Counted from the stretch's first letter, positions 50,131 to 63,020 are shown. The stretch: 64,000 bases of DNA from Antilocapra americana (GCA_007570785.1 ML664662.1:154995-218994); one strand, 5' to 3'. Numbers and translations: made by a program. The notes: generated by a model from the letters alone, not told the origin.

Positions 50131-50744
50131 ATATTGGGAAAGTTCCAGTTTTTAGGAGGAATGATTTCTTTAGGAAAAAGGAAAACATTCAAACATTATG
50201 TATTCATATCTGCTCCTCAGAGCATAGACGAGGGATAATGGGATATAGGAAAACAGATTACTTAAGAAAGTTGCCCAGTTGCTTTCCAGGTTAAAGGAAG
50301 AATTACAGAGCAGTGATCCTACAATGACAATTTCCAGAAAGCCCTCAACCCTAGACATTCAGATTGTAATTCTCACTTACTGTTCTTTGCCAGTTAGACT
50401 GTTATTATCTCAGCACTTACAGCAGACATGGGACAAGCAAGTCACCTCACCCCTCTGGTGCTCGCCAAGCAACTCTTTGACTTAAGAGCCCAGGCAGTAG
50501 CCACGTTGGGTCCCTCAGGCAAATCACTTCATGTCTGTGGAGGCCTCATTTTGCTCATACTTTTCTTAGCAAGAATGACCAAAAGAGTGCTTGATTTCTA
50601 CCTACCCAGATCCTACCCAGCTCTGAAAGTCTAACACTCCCCTCATTCATTTCATATATTTATTCACTCATTTAGCAAATGTTTTTAAGTACCTACTATG
50701 TGCAGGAAAGACCCTGGTGCTAGGAGAGATTGAGGGCAGGAGGA

Positions 50745-50916
50745 GAAGGAGGAGAAGGAGGTGGCAGAGGATGAGATGATTGGATGGCATCATCGATTCA
50801 ATGGAGATGAGTTTGAGCAAACTCTGGGAGATAGTGAAGGACAGGCAAGCCTGGTGTGCTGCAGTCCATGGGGTTGCAAAGAGTCAGAGAAGACTGAGCG
50901 GCTGAACAACAACAAT
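50745..50916 (+). mobile_element. BovB LINE 3' end
   Basis: 'gatgagatgattggatggca', 'gttgcaaagagtcagagaag' and 'actgagcggctgaacaacaa' are the last about 170 bp of BovB on the plus strand. It sits in L2-like sequence (50645-50735 before, 50916-51000 after). Confidence 0.85.
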
Positions 50917-51000
50917 GTGCAGATGACTGCATGCCAGTGACGCAGTGGCAAACAAGACATTGCCCCTTCCTGGAACTCAGTTTCCAAAGGGCTACCTACT
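50869..51000 (+). repeat. 132-bp local duplication, copy 1
   Basis: Aligns without gaps to 52265-52396 with 10 differences (about 92% identity). It begins inside the BovB 3' end and runs on into neighbouring non-BovB sequence. Since both copies share this BovB/flank junction, they arose by duplication and not by two insertions. Copy 1 is followed by a CHR SINE that copy 2 lacks. Confidence 0.93.
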
Positions 51001-51118
51001 TTTTTTTTTTGGCCACACTGTGCAGATGCAGGCTGTTAGTTCCCCAGTCAGGGATAGAACCTGTCGCCCTTACACAGGAGGAACAGAGACTTAACCACTG
51101 GACCACCAGGAAAGTCCC
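51000..51118 (-). mobile_element. CHR-type SINE
   Basis: T-run, 'ggccacactgtgcagatgca', 'agtcagggatagaacctgtc' and 'accaccaggaaagtccc'. 12-bp target-site duplication with one mismatch at 50988-50999 and 51119-51130. Confidence 0.92.
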
Positions 51119-51290
51119 AGGGCTCCCTACATTAAACAAGTAGATATGCACTTTAGCACAGTTTGTTTAACAGGTGTGGTTATGACAGAACTGTAGGGGA
51201 AGAAAGACTGTCAGAGAAGCAGGAGAAGGGGTGATGTTTAGCCAATCAGAGTAGATAGGAAAGTGGAAGGGACCACAAGAAGGAGGTCCA

Positions 51291-51460
51291 GGGATTTCCC
51301 TGGTGGTCCAGTGGTTAAGTCTTCGCCTTCTAATAGAAAGGGTGCAGGTTCGATCCCTGGTCCAGGAGCTGGAATACCACATGCCTCATGGCCGAAAACA
51401 AAACATAAAACAGGAGCAATATTGCAATGGATTCAATAAAGTCTTTAAAAAAAAGAAGAA
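51291..51460 (+). mobile_element. CHR-type SINE
   Basis: 'ccagggatttccctggtggt', 'ggtgcaggttcgatccctgg' and a tail ending 'caataaagtctttaaaaaaa', then a (GAA)n run at about 51457-51473. Confidence 0.9.
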
Positions 51461-52264
51461 GAAGAAGAAGGAGGAGGCCCAGAAGTGTCTTGTGATCGTC
51501 ATGTTCTAAAGCAGGCCAGTGACAGTTGCTATTGAAGGTTAACTACAATAGAAACATAGACTGATTAAAAGCATAAATTTGTACCCCTGAGTTACATTTT
51601 TCAGCAAGCATAAAATAGCCTTGAGTCTTCCCCAAAAGTCTCCTTAAAGAAGCCCTTCTCTCTTCCATCTTCTCTGATCCTAGTGAAGGTGTGTAGTTCT
51701 TCTCCCTTTAATTGGTTGCCATAAAAATGGAAATTATTTTATCTGAAATATATTTTCAGGAATATAGTTTTCTATAGTTTTACATTTAATACAACTTCAT
51801 TTGTTTATTTGTCCTGTTAAAAAACATTATAGTATCATGCAGCATATACTTGTCTGGTTTCTTTTGCTTTTTGGACCTTCTAAAATATATCCAACTATGT
51901 ATGCTAGGTCCATCCCCCAAGGGTGATATCTTCACATTACATGTTTTCCCATTTTTAATATCACACTTTTAATTATTTCTCTATTGATTGGGAAACTCCC
52001 ATAGTTGCATGTATTAAACACTGAACTTCAAATAGCGTAGATAATTGGGAAGAGGCTTATGTAAACAAGAAAAGGCCAGGAGTTTATAGCAAGCTGGGCT
52101 AGGTTCAGCAGTAGCTGGGCCAAGCCTTTCCCTGGAATTTGGGAACTTGTGAACAGAGAAAACATGAGTCATTTCTTCTCTGCAGAGAAACATTTGAAGC
52201 AGACAAAATAATATTAACTTTGGTTGGTTTGAGGTGAACTTTCCCTAGCCATAAGAGGAGACAG

Positions 52265-52396
52265 TGGGGTTGCAAAGAGTCAGAGATGACTGAGCAGCTG
52301 AACAACAACGATGTGCAGATGACTGCATGCCAGTGAAATAGTGGCGGACAAGACATTGCCCCTTCCTGGAGCTCAGTTTCCATAGGGCTACCTACT
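52265..52396 (+). repeat. 132-bp local duplication, copy 2
   Basis: Gapless partner of 50869-51000, 1396 bp downstream in the same orientation. The sequence on either side is unlike that flanking copy 1: 'agccataagaggagacag' to the left, 'tttttgtctgtctatctca' to the right. Confidence 0.93.
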
Positions 52397-52859
52397 TTTT
52401 TTGTCTGTCTATCTCACTCACTTCCATCCCTAGCAGAGTATCTGCCATATAACAGGTTCACAGTAATATTGGTTGAATGAATATGCTAATTTGGTAATTT
52501 CAAGAATGGAACCCTCATTATATGGTCATTTCCCTTATGAAATTAGATTTGACTTACACATGAATTTACAGCATTTTCCAGGAGCACCTCTCTTGGTAAC
52601 CATATGTGCTGATTGAATGTACAAGTTGGAAATGAAACTTGAGCAGTACAGTTGAATGTGGGACTAGAAACATTTGGGAAACCAGTTTCTTTTTAATTGC
52701 TTGCTTACCACTTCTAAGAACCACAAAATAGGAACAGTGCAAAGTTATATGTTGTAGAATTGTACAAATTCAGGCAGGGTCTAGATTATAAAGTCTCAAA
52801 TATTTTCATGGAACTTTCTAATAGAGTGTTATTTTCTGGTAAAGAGGATAAGACAACGA

Positions 52860-52990
52860 GTCCCGCTACCTCCAATCATCTCAATTTCAAGACCAGTTTT
52901 CACTGAGGGAGCTTGTTAGAAATATAGATCTGGGCTCTATTCCAGACTAATCCAAAGAGTGAAATTAAAAATCAGTATCATCTAAAAGGT
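52860..52990 (-). repeat. hAT/Charlie-type fossil
   Basis: 'gggagcttgttagaaatata', 'ctgggctctattccagacta' and 'aaaaggtctccatgtgattc' resemble a common non-autonomous hAT element. Confidence 0.6.
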
Positions 52991-53090
52991 CTCCATGTGA
53001 TTCTTAGAATCAACCAAGTCTAGTACAAAGATATATTTATGAAAGCTTGTCTTATAATGGTGAATAAGTGGAAAGTAAGGGTTGTAATTG

Positions 53091-53414
53091 GACTTCCCCA
53101 GTGGTCCAGTGGTTGGGAATCTGCCTGCCAATGCAGGGGACATGGGTTTGATCCCTGATCCAGGAAGATTCCACATGCCATGGGGCAACTAAGTCCATGC
53201 ACCCCAACTACTGAGCCCACGCTCGAGTACCTGCAAGCCACAACTACTGAAGCCCCACACTATAAAGCCTGTGCTCCCCAACAAGAGAAGCCACCACAAT
53301 GAGAAGCCCACGTATCAAATCTAAGGAATAATCCCTATTCACCACAACTAGAGAAAGCCTGCATGAACCAATGAAGACCCAGCATAGCCAATAAATAAAT
53401 AAATATTTTTTAAA
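53091..53414 (+). mobile_element. CHR-type SINE, long copy
   Basis: Near full length at about 325 bp: starts GGACTTCCCCAGTGGTCCAG, has 'gatttgatccctgatccagg'-like B-box text, 'ctactgagcccacgctcgag' and 'acaatgagaagcccacgta', and ends in (AATA)n. Confidence 0.92.
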
Positions 53415-54767
53415 AAGACCAGTCCAGAAGGCTTATAATTAAAAACAAAAGTTGTAAGCTATGCTATAGAATAGTATTCTGGCATTAAGTATACAGAGGT
53501 TCCACTCCAACCAAGGTAGAGTAACAGGGAACAGATTTACCTTCTCACCTGAAACAACAACAAAAGAACACACACAACGATGAAAGAACTGTTTTCAAGA
53601 TATTGAGCATCTGGCAGCAAAGGACAGTGATCCCTAAGAAACAGAAAGCAAATAAGGTGAGCCAAGTGATTGTCCCACCTTACTGACATGAGAGAGTTTC
53701 CAGGCCACAGCATGGTGAGGGGGAACTGAGGCAGAGCAGGCAGACTCCCTGAGGACACAGAGCTAAGGGCCTGGGAAGACCAAAACAATAACATTCATAG
53801 GACAGTGCTGAAGTGGAGAGAGCTGCACAGAGAGAAAACTCTAAAAGGTCCCCCACATGTATTTATCTGAATAATGATCTGCACGTTTATGATAGGAACC
53901 TACTCAGAGCCAAGGAAAGGCCATCCAAAAGGATGACAGGGAGCAGTGCCCAACACTCACTGTTCCTACCACCCAGACTAGAAAAACCAATTCAAGGGGC
54001 ATTGTGTGGTGTGCTAAGGAAGGTCTTGCCTCACTAATGAGGAATTATTAGCCCTAGACAGAGAATTGCTCCAAATTAACAAATCCTGAAAGCAAGGCCC
54101 AAAGGATTGCTCTTTCCAAATAACTGAACTACATCCCAGCACAAAGTTTAAGAATATAGAAATAAAACAAATAACTGACAGCAATATTAGAATTAGCAAG
54201 AAAATTGCACTATGGGATTGATGGCAGTTTAGACATTTCAGAAGAATAGATTAGTGAACTCAAAAGACATAGTAATAGAAACTACCCAAAACAAAACACA
54301 GAAAGAAAAAAGAATTTTGAGAAGTGAAAAGAATATCACTGAGCAGTGGGACAACTTCAAGGAAACTAATATTTTGTTTATTGGAATCTATAAGGGAGAA
54401 GAGGGTAAGGAAGAAACAAAATGTTTTTTAAGAAATAATGTCTGAAAACATTCCAAATTTGATGAAAACTATAAATCTGCAGATACAAGAACCACAATGA
54501 ACCCCAAGCACAAGACACACAAAGAAAACAACACCAAGGTACATCAAAATCAAACTGCTTAGAATCTGTGATAAACAGAAGATCTTAAAAACAGAGATAA
54601 AAAGGAAATGTTACATACAGAGGAACAAAGATAATAGTGATATCAGATCTCTTATGAGACACAATATAATCAAGAAAACAATAATTTTAAAGTACTGAGG
54701 CGGAAAAAAACCTCTCAACTTAGAATTCTAAACCCTGTATAATTATCTATCATAAAATAAAGGCAAA

Positions 54768-55544
54768 CTATATAGAACAGTATGGAGGTTCCAAAAAAAC
54801 TAAAGTACAGAGCTATGATATGACCCAGCAATCCCACTCCTAGACATATATCTGGAGAAAACCATAATTTGAAAAGATGCATGCATCCCAGTGTTCATTG
54901 TAGCACTATTTACAATAAACAAGTCATGGAAGCAATGTAAATGTCCATCAACAGAGGAGTGGATAAAGAAGATGTGATATACAGTGTGCGTGTGTGTGTG
55001 TATGTACTAGAATATTGTTGGAATTTTGGAATATTATTCAGCTGTAAAAAGGAATGAAATGGTGCCATTTACAGAGATGTGGATGGACCTAGAGATTGTC
55101 ATACAGAGTGAAGTCGGAGTAAAACAAATATAGTATCACTTATATGTGGAGTCTAGAAAAATGGGTGGAGAGAACTTCACTAGCAAAGCAGAAACAGAGT
55201 CACAGATGTAGAGAACAAACTTACGGTTACCAAGGGGGAGAGCAGGGGTGGGACAAATTGGGAAATTGAAACTGACATATGTACACTAATATGTATAAAA
55301 TAATGAATGAGAACCTACCATTTAGCACAAGGAATTCTACTTGATACTCTGTGGTGACCTAAATAGGAAGGAAATCTTAAAAAGAGTGGATATATGTATA
55401 TGATATGCATATTATAATATATATGCATATATATAATTCACTTTGCTGTACAGCAAGGAACTAACACAACATTGTAAAGTAGCTATACTCCAATAAAAAT
55501 TAATTTAAAAGATAAAATAGTATTTTAAAAAACACTAATTAAAA
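54768..55544 (+). mobile_element. L1 3' end (younger), inserted in the old L1
   Basis: 'atgacccagcaatcccactc', 'aatgtccatcaacagaggag', 'tgctgtacagcaaggaacta' and 'atactccaataaaaattaa' are an artiodactyl L1 3' end in sense orientation. 9-bp target-site duplication at 54759-54767 and 55545-55553. A (GT)n run is at 54985-55002. Confidence 0.88.
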
Positions 55545-56864
55545 AAAGGCAAAATAAAGACATTTTCAGACTTACCAAAACTGAAAGAATTCAATAGACT
55601 TACAGTGTAATAAATGTTAAACGATATCCTTATCATTTAAATCTCTCTGAAAGGTAAATGGAAGTCTAAACAAAAATAATAGCAATGTGTTTGGGATTTT
55701 TTTAACATGTAAAAGTAAAATATATAACAGCACAAAATTCAGGAGGAAGGAAGTAGAAGTATACTGTTATAAGATTCTTCTAATGCATTTCACATGGTAT
55801 AATATCACTTGAAGGTAGACTGATGAGTTAAAGATGTATGCTATAAACCCTAAAGCAACCACTAAAACAACAAAACAATTATAGCTAATAAAACAGGAGG
55901 GGAAAATAGAATGAAAATAAATAAACTAATCCAAAAAATGCAGAAAAGGGAGCATAGGAGAGATGGGACAAATAGAAATCAAACAGCAAGAAGATATATT
56001 CATCAGTAATCGGTAATCATATTAAATATAAATTCTCCCAAATTAAACAGTAGAGATTGTCAGATTTGGGTATAGGAGGGAAGCAAGACCAAATTATATA
56101 TTGCCCACAAGAAATGCTTTATAAATGAAAACAAATCACTTTAAAGGAAAAGACTGGAAAAAAGATATACTATGATGGCATTAATCAAAAGGAAGCTAGA
56201 ATGACTATATTAATATCAAAGTATTCTCAGGCCACAATGGAATTAAATTGGAAATGAATAACAGAAAGATGTCAGGAAAAATCCCCAAGCACTTGAAAAC
56301 TAAATTATACAATTCCAAATAACCCATGGATGAAAGAAGAAATCAAAAGAGGAATTTTAAAGTATTTTGAAGTGAATGAAAATGAAATCACAACATACCA
56401 GAACATGTGGAATACTGCTAAAACAGTACTTAAGGAGAAAAGTGTAGCACTAAATACCAGTCTTTCAAAAAAAAGAAATATCTTAAAACAATGACCTCAG
56501 CTTCTACCTTAAGAAACTAGAACCAAAAAAAAGAGCAAATTAAACCCAAAGTGAGTAAAAGAAAAGAAATAATAAAGATCAAAGTGGAAATCAATGAAAT
56601 AGAAAGTGAAACAATAAAAAAATCAACAAAACAAACTTTGACAATATCAGATCAATCAGGTGTGGTGGTGAAGACACTAATTACAAATATCATGCATAAG
56701 AGAAGTGACATTACTACAGATCCTACAGATATAAAAAGAATAATAAGGAAATATGGTAAACAACTTTATGTCAATAAATTCAACCTAAATTAAACAGACA
56801 CATTTTTGGGGAAACAAACTACCAAAACTCACTTTGGAATAAACTGAATTGCCCTATACTATTT

Positions 56865-57122
56865 TTTTTCTTTTTTTTATTAGTTTTGCCATACAATGAC
56901 ATGATATCACCATGGGTTTACATATGCTCCCCCTCCAGAACCCCCCTCCCTCCTCCCTCCCTCCTCCCTCCCCCCGGGAAATCTCAATGCACCAGCCCCG
57001 AGCATCAATCCTGGGCTGGCGATTGATTAGACATATGATAATTAACATGTTTCAATGCCATTCTCCCATATCATCCCACCCTTACCCTCATCCACAGAGT
57101 CCACGAGTCTGTTCTATACATC
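56865..57122 (-). mobile_element. Young bovine L1 3' end
   Basis: T-rich tail complement, 'attagttttgccatacaatg', 'catgatatcaccatgggttt' and a C-rich block. Perfect 15-bp target-site duplication at 56850-56864 and 57123-57137. Same 3' end family as at 10134, 23361 and 63950. Confidence 0.93.
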
Positions 57123-57713
57123 TGCCCTATACTATTTAAAAATTGAAGTTAGTTTTTTTTTTAATCCCTCAAAGAAAACTCCAAGCCAAGATGACTTTAC
57201 TGGTAAATTCTGCCAAGCATATAATAAAGAAACAGTACCAGTTGTACACAGACTCCTCCCAAAACATTGAAAAAGAAAGAATTCTTCCCAACTTACTATT
57301 TTTGACAGAAAGGAGGAGGAAGAGGCATAATAGCTACTAGCATTACCCTGATACCAAACCAGACATTTTGCAAGTAAAGAAAACTACAGACCAGTAACCC
57401 TCATGTATTTAGATGCACAAATTCTAAACAAATCCATACCTCAAAAAATAAAAATACATCATGACCAAGTGGAGAATTAGCAACATGGAAAATACTTATA
57501 AGATTGAAAAGCATTATATAAAATATATATATGCTATTGTTAGAGTAACCAAAATTAATATTTCTGTCATGGCATAGTGGAGTTTTCTCCACCATTTTCC
57601 ACATTTTCTTTAATGTTTTCCTACTTTTGTAGTTAAGGTTATCTACAGCATAATCACAGATATAAAAAGAATGCCCTCTCATAGTAATTCTCTTTTTGCT
57701 TAACTTTTTACAG

Positions 57714-57792
57714 GGAATCACTTTAAAAATGAATGAACTAAATCACTGTATCGTTGCAAGAATCATGCATGGGGGCATGATTCACAGGCAAG
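57714..57792 (+). CDS. CASK: CASK exon: core strands of the PDZ domain
   Basis: 79 nt, phase 0 to phase 1. Acceptor CTTTTTACAG ends at 57713; donor gtaagt starts at 57793. Peptide is [20 protein letters not shown] followed by GMIHRQ and the first base of the next codon. With PM from the previous exon, PMGITL forms the carboxylate-binding loop and second strand of the PDZ domain (about residues 502-527), which holds the C-termini of neurexins and syndecans. The remaining PDZ residues (GTLHVGDE onward) must be in the next exon, outside the window. Sequence is fully open and conserved. Confidence 0.97.
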
Positions 57793-58174
57793 GTAAGTTC
57801 CATATATAATTCTTTCTTTCCTACCTTAGATTTTTTTTTCATATAGTATAGTGTTTTATGATCCATGTAAAAAATCAGTTTGATTGATGGTGTATATAAA
57901 TGATTTATCTGTCTTTGGTTTTAATCAGTGTTGGCCTCCACTTGCTTGTATTCATCTCCATGTGCTTCATTTATACTATAGAGTTCTGTTGCTGAAGCAT
58001 CTCTGAGTCACTCCTTAGATCCTGACTTATTAGAGGCCCTGGGAGATAAACTGAAGTATCATATGGGTCCCAGGATATATGGAAGACCTCTACCATGGGA
58101 TATAAGATATATGTATATATACTTGCAAAGTTAAATGACAGTCGACTACTCTAATTCATTCAGGAATGAGATAT

Positions 58175-60259
58175 CAGTTCAGTTCAGTTCAGTCTCTCAG
58201 TCGTGTCTGACTCTTTGTGACCCCATGAATCGCATCACGCCAGGCCTCCCTGTCCATCACCAGCTCCCGGAGTCCACCCAAACCCATGTCCATCCAGTCG
58301 GTGATGCCATCCAGCCATCTCATCCTCTGTCGTCCCCTTCTCTTCCTGCGCCCAATCCTTCCTGGCATCAGGGTCTTCTCCAATGAGTCAACTCTTCGCA
58401 CGAGGTGGCCAAAGTATTGGAGTTTCAGCTTCAACATCAGTCCTTCCAATGAACACCCAGGACTGATCTCCTTTAGGATGGACTGGTTGGATCTCCTTGC
58501 AGTCCAAGGGACTCTCAAGAGTCTTCTCCAGCATCACAGTTCAAAAGCATCAATTCTTTGGCGCTCAGCTTTCTTCACCATCCAACTCTCACATCCGTAC
58601 AAGACCACTGGAAAAACCATAACCTTGACTAGACGGACCTTTGTTGACAAAATAATGTCTCTGCTTTTCAATATGCTATCTAGGTTGGTCGTAAATTTCC
58701 TTCCAAGGAGTAAGCGTCTCTTAATTTCATGGCTGAAATCACCATCTGCAGTGATTTTGGAGCCCAAGAAAATAAAGTTTGACACTGTTTCCACTGTTTC
58801 CCCATCTATTTCCCATGAAGTGATGGGATCAGATGCCATGATCTTAGTTTTCTGTAATGCTGAGCTTTAAGCCAATTTTTCCACTCTCCTCCTTCACTTT
58901 CATCAAGAGGCTCTTTAAGTTCTTCTTCGCCCTCTGCCATAAGGGTGGTGTCATCTGCATATCTGAGGTTATTGATATTTCTTCTGGCAATCTTGATTCC
59001 AGCTTGTGCTTCATCCAGCCCTGCATTTTGCATGATGTACTCTGCATAGAAGTCAAATAAGCAGGGTGACAATATACAGCCTTGACATACTCCTTTTCCT
59101 ATTTGGAACCAGTCTGTTGTTCCATGTCCAGTTCTAACTGTTGCTTCCTGACCTGCATACAGGTTTCTCAAGAGACAGGTCAGATGGCCTGGTATTCCCA
59201 TCCCCTTCAGAATTTTCCAGTTTACTGTGATCCACACAGTCAAAGGCTTTGGCATAGTCAATAAAGCAGAAATAGATGTTTTTCTGGAGCTCTCTTACTT
59301 TTTCAATGATCCAGCAGATGTTGGCAATTTGATCTCTGGTTCCTCTGCCTTTTCTAAAACCAGCTTGAACATCTGGAAGTTCACAGTTCACATATTGCTG
59401 AAGCCTGGCTTGGAGAATTTTGAGCATTACTTTACTAGTGTGTGAGATGAGTGCAATTGTGCAGTAGTTCAAGCATTCTTTGGCATTGCCTTTCTTTGGG
59501 ATTGAAATGAAAACTGACCTTTTCTAGTCCTGTGGCCATTGCTGAGTTTTCCAAATTTGCTGGCATAGTGAGTCCAGCACTTTCACAGCATCATCTTTCA
59601 GGATTTGAAATAGCTCAACTGGAATTCCATCACCTCCACTAGCTTTGTTCGTAGTGATGCTTTCTAAGGCCCACTTGACTTCACATTCCAGGATGTCTGG
59701 CTCTAGGTGAGTGATCACACCATCGTGATTATCTGGGTCATGAAGATCTTTTTTGTACAGTTCTTCTGTGTATTCTTGCCACCTCTTAATATCTTCTGCT
59801 TCTGTTAGGTCCATACCATTTCTGTCCTTTATCAAGCCCATCTTTGCATGAAATGTTCCCTTGGTATCTCTAATTTTCTTGAAGAGATCTCTAGTCTTTC
59901 CCATTCTGTTGTTTTCCTCTATTTCTTTGCATTGATCGCTGAGGAAGGCGTTCTTAATCTCTCCTTGCTATTCTTTGGAACTCTGCATTCATATGGGAAT
60001 ATCTTTCCTTTTCTCCTTTGCTTTTCACTTCTCTTCTTTTCACAGCTATTTGTAAGGCCTCCTCAGACAACCATTTTGCTCTTTTGCATTTCTTTTTCTT
60101 GGAGATGGTCTTAATCCCTGTCTCCTGTACAATGTCACGAACCTCCGTCCATAGCTCATCAGGCACTCTGTCTATCAGATATAGTCCCTTAAATCTATTT
60201 CTCATTTCCACTGCATAATCATAAGGGATTTGATTTACGTCATACCTGAATGGTCTAGA
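58175..60259 (-). pseudogene. BovB (RTE) LINE, 2.1 kb, broken reverse transcriptase gene
   Basis: On the minus strand successive frames show endonuclease-RT linker and RT domain parts: KRREVKSKGEKERY near 60.0 kb, then KASGGDGIPVELFQ, QAGFRKGRGTRDQI, FIDYAKAFDCVDH, CQGCILSPCLFDFYAEY and the catalytic YADDT (58950-58961), then FLGSKITADG and VVLYGCESW. At least four frame changes break it. The 5' third (endonuclease) is missing. A perfect 10-bp target-site duplication AATGAGATAT (58165-58174, 60260-60269) fixes both ends, so this is one insertion. It starts about 380 bp after the PDZ exon, in antisense. The 194-codon plus-strand frame at 58286-58870 is only its shadow. Confidence 0.95.
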
Positions 60260-62641
60260 AATGAGATATACTATTTATAAATTTGGAAATTAGAGTTTGA
60301 TAAATAACAATACATTTCAATGGTAAAATAAGAAAGATCAAATCTGTGATTAAGTTCTTAATACTTGCTACAGTAAATGCAGTTGAGAAGGGAATTCACT
60401 AAGGACAGAAGTAGACAAAAAATGATTTTTTGAGAAAGTGAAACTACTGTTAACTCTCCAGTGGATAAGATTTGGACATGTAGGTTTAGGTTCCTCTTTG
60501 AAGCGACTGTGTTATATGCATTAGTATTTAAAGCCTGATCCAAAAGTGTTTCTCCTGTCCAAAAATTAGACTTCCTTTCTTTGAGATCATGTATTTGTGC
60601 TTAACACCTCTTTCCTTCACCTTGGAGAGCAAGAGGTAACACCATCAGCCTTTTAGTGCCTTCTTGTCCTCTTTAGAGATGACTGCTTATGTCCACAGAT
60701 GGTGCCTGGCATTACTGCTACCTTCAGAGCAGTCTATAGGTTTCATGAGTCGATAGCACTCACACAGAAAGATAATTTAGTTTTAGAATCCTGTAGGAAT
60801 TTTTTGCTTATTATTTTTAACAATTTAATATAAATTCAGTAAAGTTACAACATCATTATTTCTTTAGTCTCTTTTTCTTTTATTACCACACTGGCTAGCC
60901 CCTGCTGTCTTTAATTGAAGTGGTATACTGGGTATCCTTGTCCTATTCTTGTTTTTAAGAGGTAGCTTTCCAATGTTTCCCCATGAAGAAGAATGTTTAC
61001 TATATAGATTTTTAGTAGACACTTTTTTATTAGAGCTGAAGAAGTTCTTTTATATTCTTAGTTACTGGACATTTAGATTATGACTGAGTTTTGAATTTTA
61101 TCAAATGCTTCTTCTGCATCTGCTAAGATGATTTATTTTCTTTTCTTGTAATGTGGCGAATGACTTTTCAAGATTTCCTAATGATAATCTCCCTAGCATT
61201 TCTCACATAAGCCCAGTGTAGTCATTGTGTATTATCTTTTGGTATGTACTACTTGATTCTCTGTGCTATTATTTTGTTTTAGATTTTTGTGATTGCAGTT
61301 GTAAGCGAGACTGGCCTGTGGTTAATTTACCTTTCCTACGTTTCTCTGTCTGATTTTAGTTTCAAAGTTACCTTGGCCTCATAAAATGACTTGGAGAAAC
61401 TCTCTTCATAAGTTCTCTGAATATTGTATAATATTGGAATGATTTGTAACCTGAAAGTTTAGTAGAATTTGCCTATAAAACAATCAAGGCCTGGTGTTTT
61501 ATGTTTTGTTTTGTTTTTAAGGACTATTTTTTTTTACCACTGTCAATTTCTTTGACATTCATAAGACTGGTCAGGCTTTCTATATCTTGAGTGAGTTTTG
61601 TAAATTTCATTTTCCTGAAAATTTTTAAGTTTTTAAAATTATTCTAGTAAGCTTCTTAGTGCCCTCTTACCTTTTTATTAATATTTCTACTGTCTCTGTA
61701 ATTATGCACCCATGTTTATTCCTAATGTCATTAATATGTGCCTTGTCTTTTTCCTCCTGATCAATTTATCTATTTTATTGTTTAATGACCTATTTTTTTA
61801 TTTTTCCTTCCTTCTACTTTCTATTGGTTTTATCTAACTTTTAAAATCTGACACTTGGTTCATTTACTCCAGTCTTTCTTCATTTCTATGTGTTTAAGAT
61901 TAAACTCTACCTCTTGAAGTACTGTTTTATCTATATCTTACCAGTTTTGAAATGAAGCATTTTTATTGTAATTCAGTTATAAGTATTTTTAACATCTCTG
62001 TTATTATATTTTTCATTGACCTACAAGTTATTTAGAGATGTTTTTATGTGCCACATTTAAGAGGGTTTCTTTTCTATCCATCTTTTTGTATTTTACTTCT
62101 AACTTACTTGCACTGGAGTCAGAGAATGCGGTCTATATGACACCATTTTGTTGAGGTTTGGTGAGATTTGGTTTATGGCGTAGACCTTTCATCATTTTTA
62201 TAAATGGCCCATGTTGTGCCTAAGAAGACCATTTTGTTCCTGTTACATGCAAAGTTCTCTATATGATTGCTTGAGGTTAATTGTTGTTCAAACATTCTAT
62301 ATATTGACCAATTTTTTTTCTGTTTGACCTATCAATAATTATTGAAATATTCCAATTATCATGGTCGAGTTTTTCTATTTCTACCTCTCGATGTATATAT
62401 TCAAGGCTGTTTTATTAGGAGCATAAAAGTGCCTGGTAACCATGTCTATCCTTATTATACCTTCTACTTAAAACCTATTTTATTTTAATGTAGTTATTCC
62501 AGCTTTATTTTAGTTATTTGCTAGCATGTCTTTTTGTATTCTTTTATTTCTAACCATTCTGTGCCTGTGTGCTGTAGACTATGTCTTAAGAAACATTTCT
62601 AAATCTGTGGTTTTCACTTTGTAATGCCCTCTGATAATTGC

Positions 62642-62808
62642 AAAAAATCTGCCTGTAATGCGGGAGACCAAGGTTTGATCCCTGGGTTCTGAAGATCCCC
62701 TGGAGAAGGAAAAAGCTACCCACATCAGTATCCTGGCCTGGAGAATTACATGGACTGTACAGTCCATGGGGTCACAAAGAGTTGGACATGACTGAATTAC
62801 TTTCACTT
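62642..62808 (+). mobile_element. Bov-tA SINE in L1
   Basis: 'aatctgcctgtaatgcggga' to 'ttggacatgactgaattac'; lacks the very head. 12-bp target-site duplication with one mismatch at 62630-62641 and 62809-62820. Confidence 0.92.
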
Positions 62809-63020
62809 TCTGATGATTGCTATCTTTTAATTGGCAAGGGTAGTCCATTAATATTTACTGTAATGATTTCTATCATCTTGGGTTTTTTAATATTCATTCC
62901 ATACTTTAACTGATTTTTTTCTTCATGTTTGTTCCATTCCTCCCCAGTAGTTTAGACTTTCAACACTCTATTTTTAGGTGGTTACCTTGAAAACTTGTCA
63001 TACCTATTTAACTTGACATA

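Larger units (their letters stand above)
53450..57470 (+). mobile_element. Old L1, broken into three pieces by later L1 insertions
   Basis: Sense-strand L1-derived sequence in three parts: 53450-54758, 55554-56849 and 57138-57470. Marker phrases include 'aagacattttcagacttacc', 'tttatgtcaataaattcaac', 'ttctgccaagcatataataa' and 'cagaccagtaaccctcatg'. Frames are short (up to about 80 codons) with many stops, so it is dead. The two insertions that split it have clear target-site duplications. It ends about 240 bp before the PDZ exon of CASK. The first part may come from the 5' end of an L1M or a HAL1-type relative. Confidence 0.8.

Noticed and set aside
58286..58870. 194-codon plus-strand open frame, the longest in the window
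   Set aside because: It is exactly antisense to the BovB reverse-transcriptase region and has a counterpart antisense to the other BovB copy (41284-41613). It is a shadow frame.
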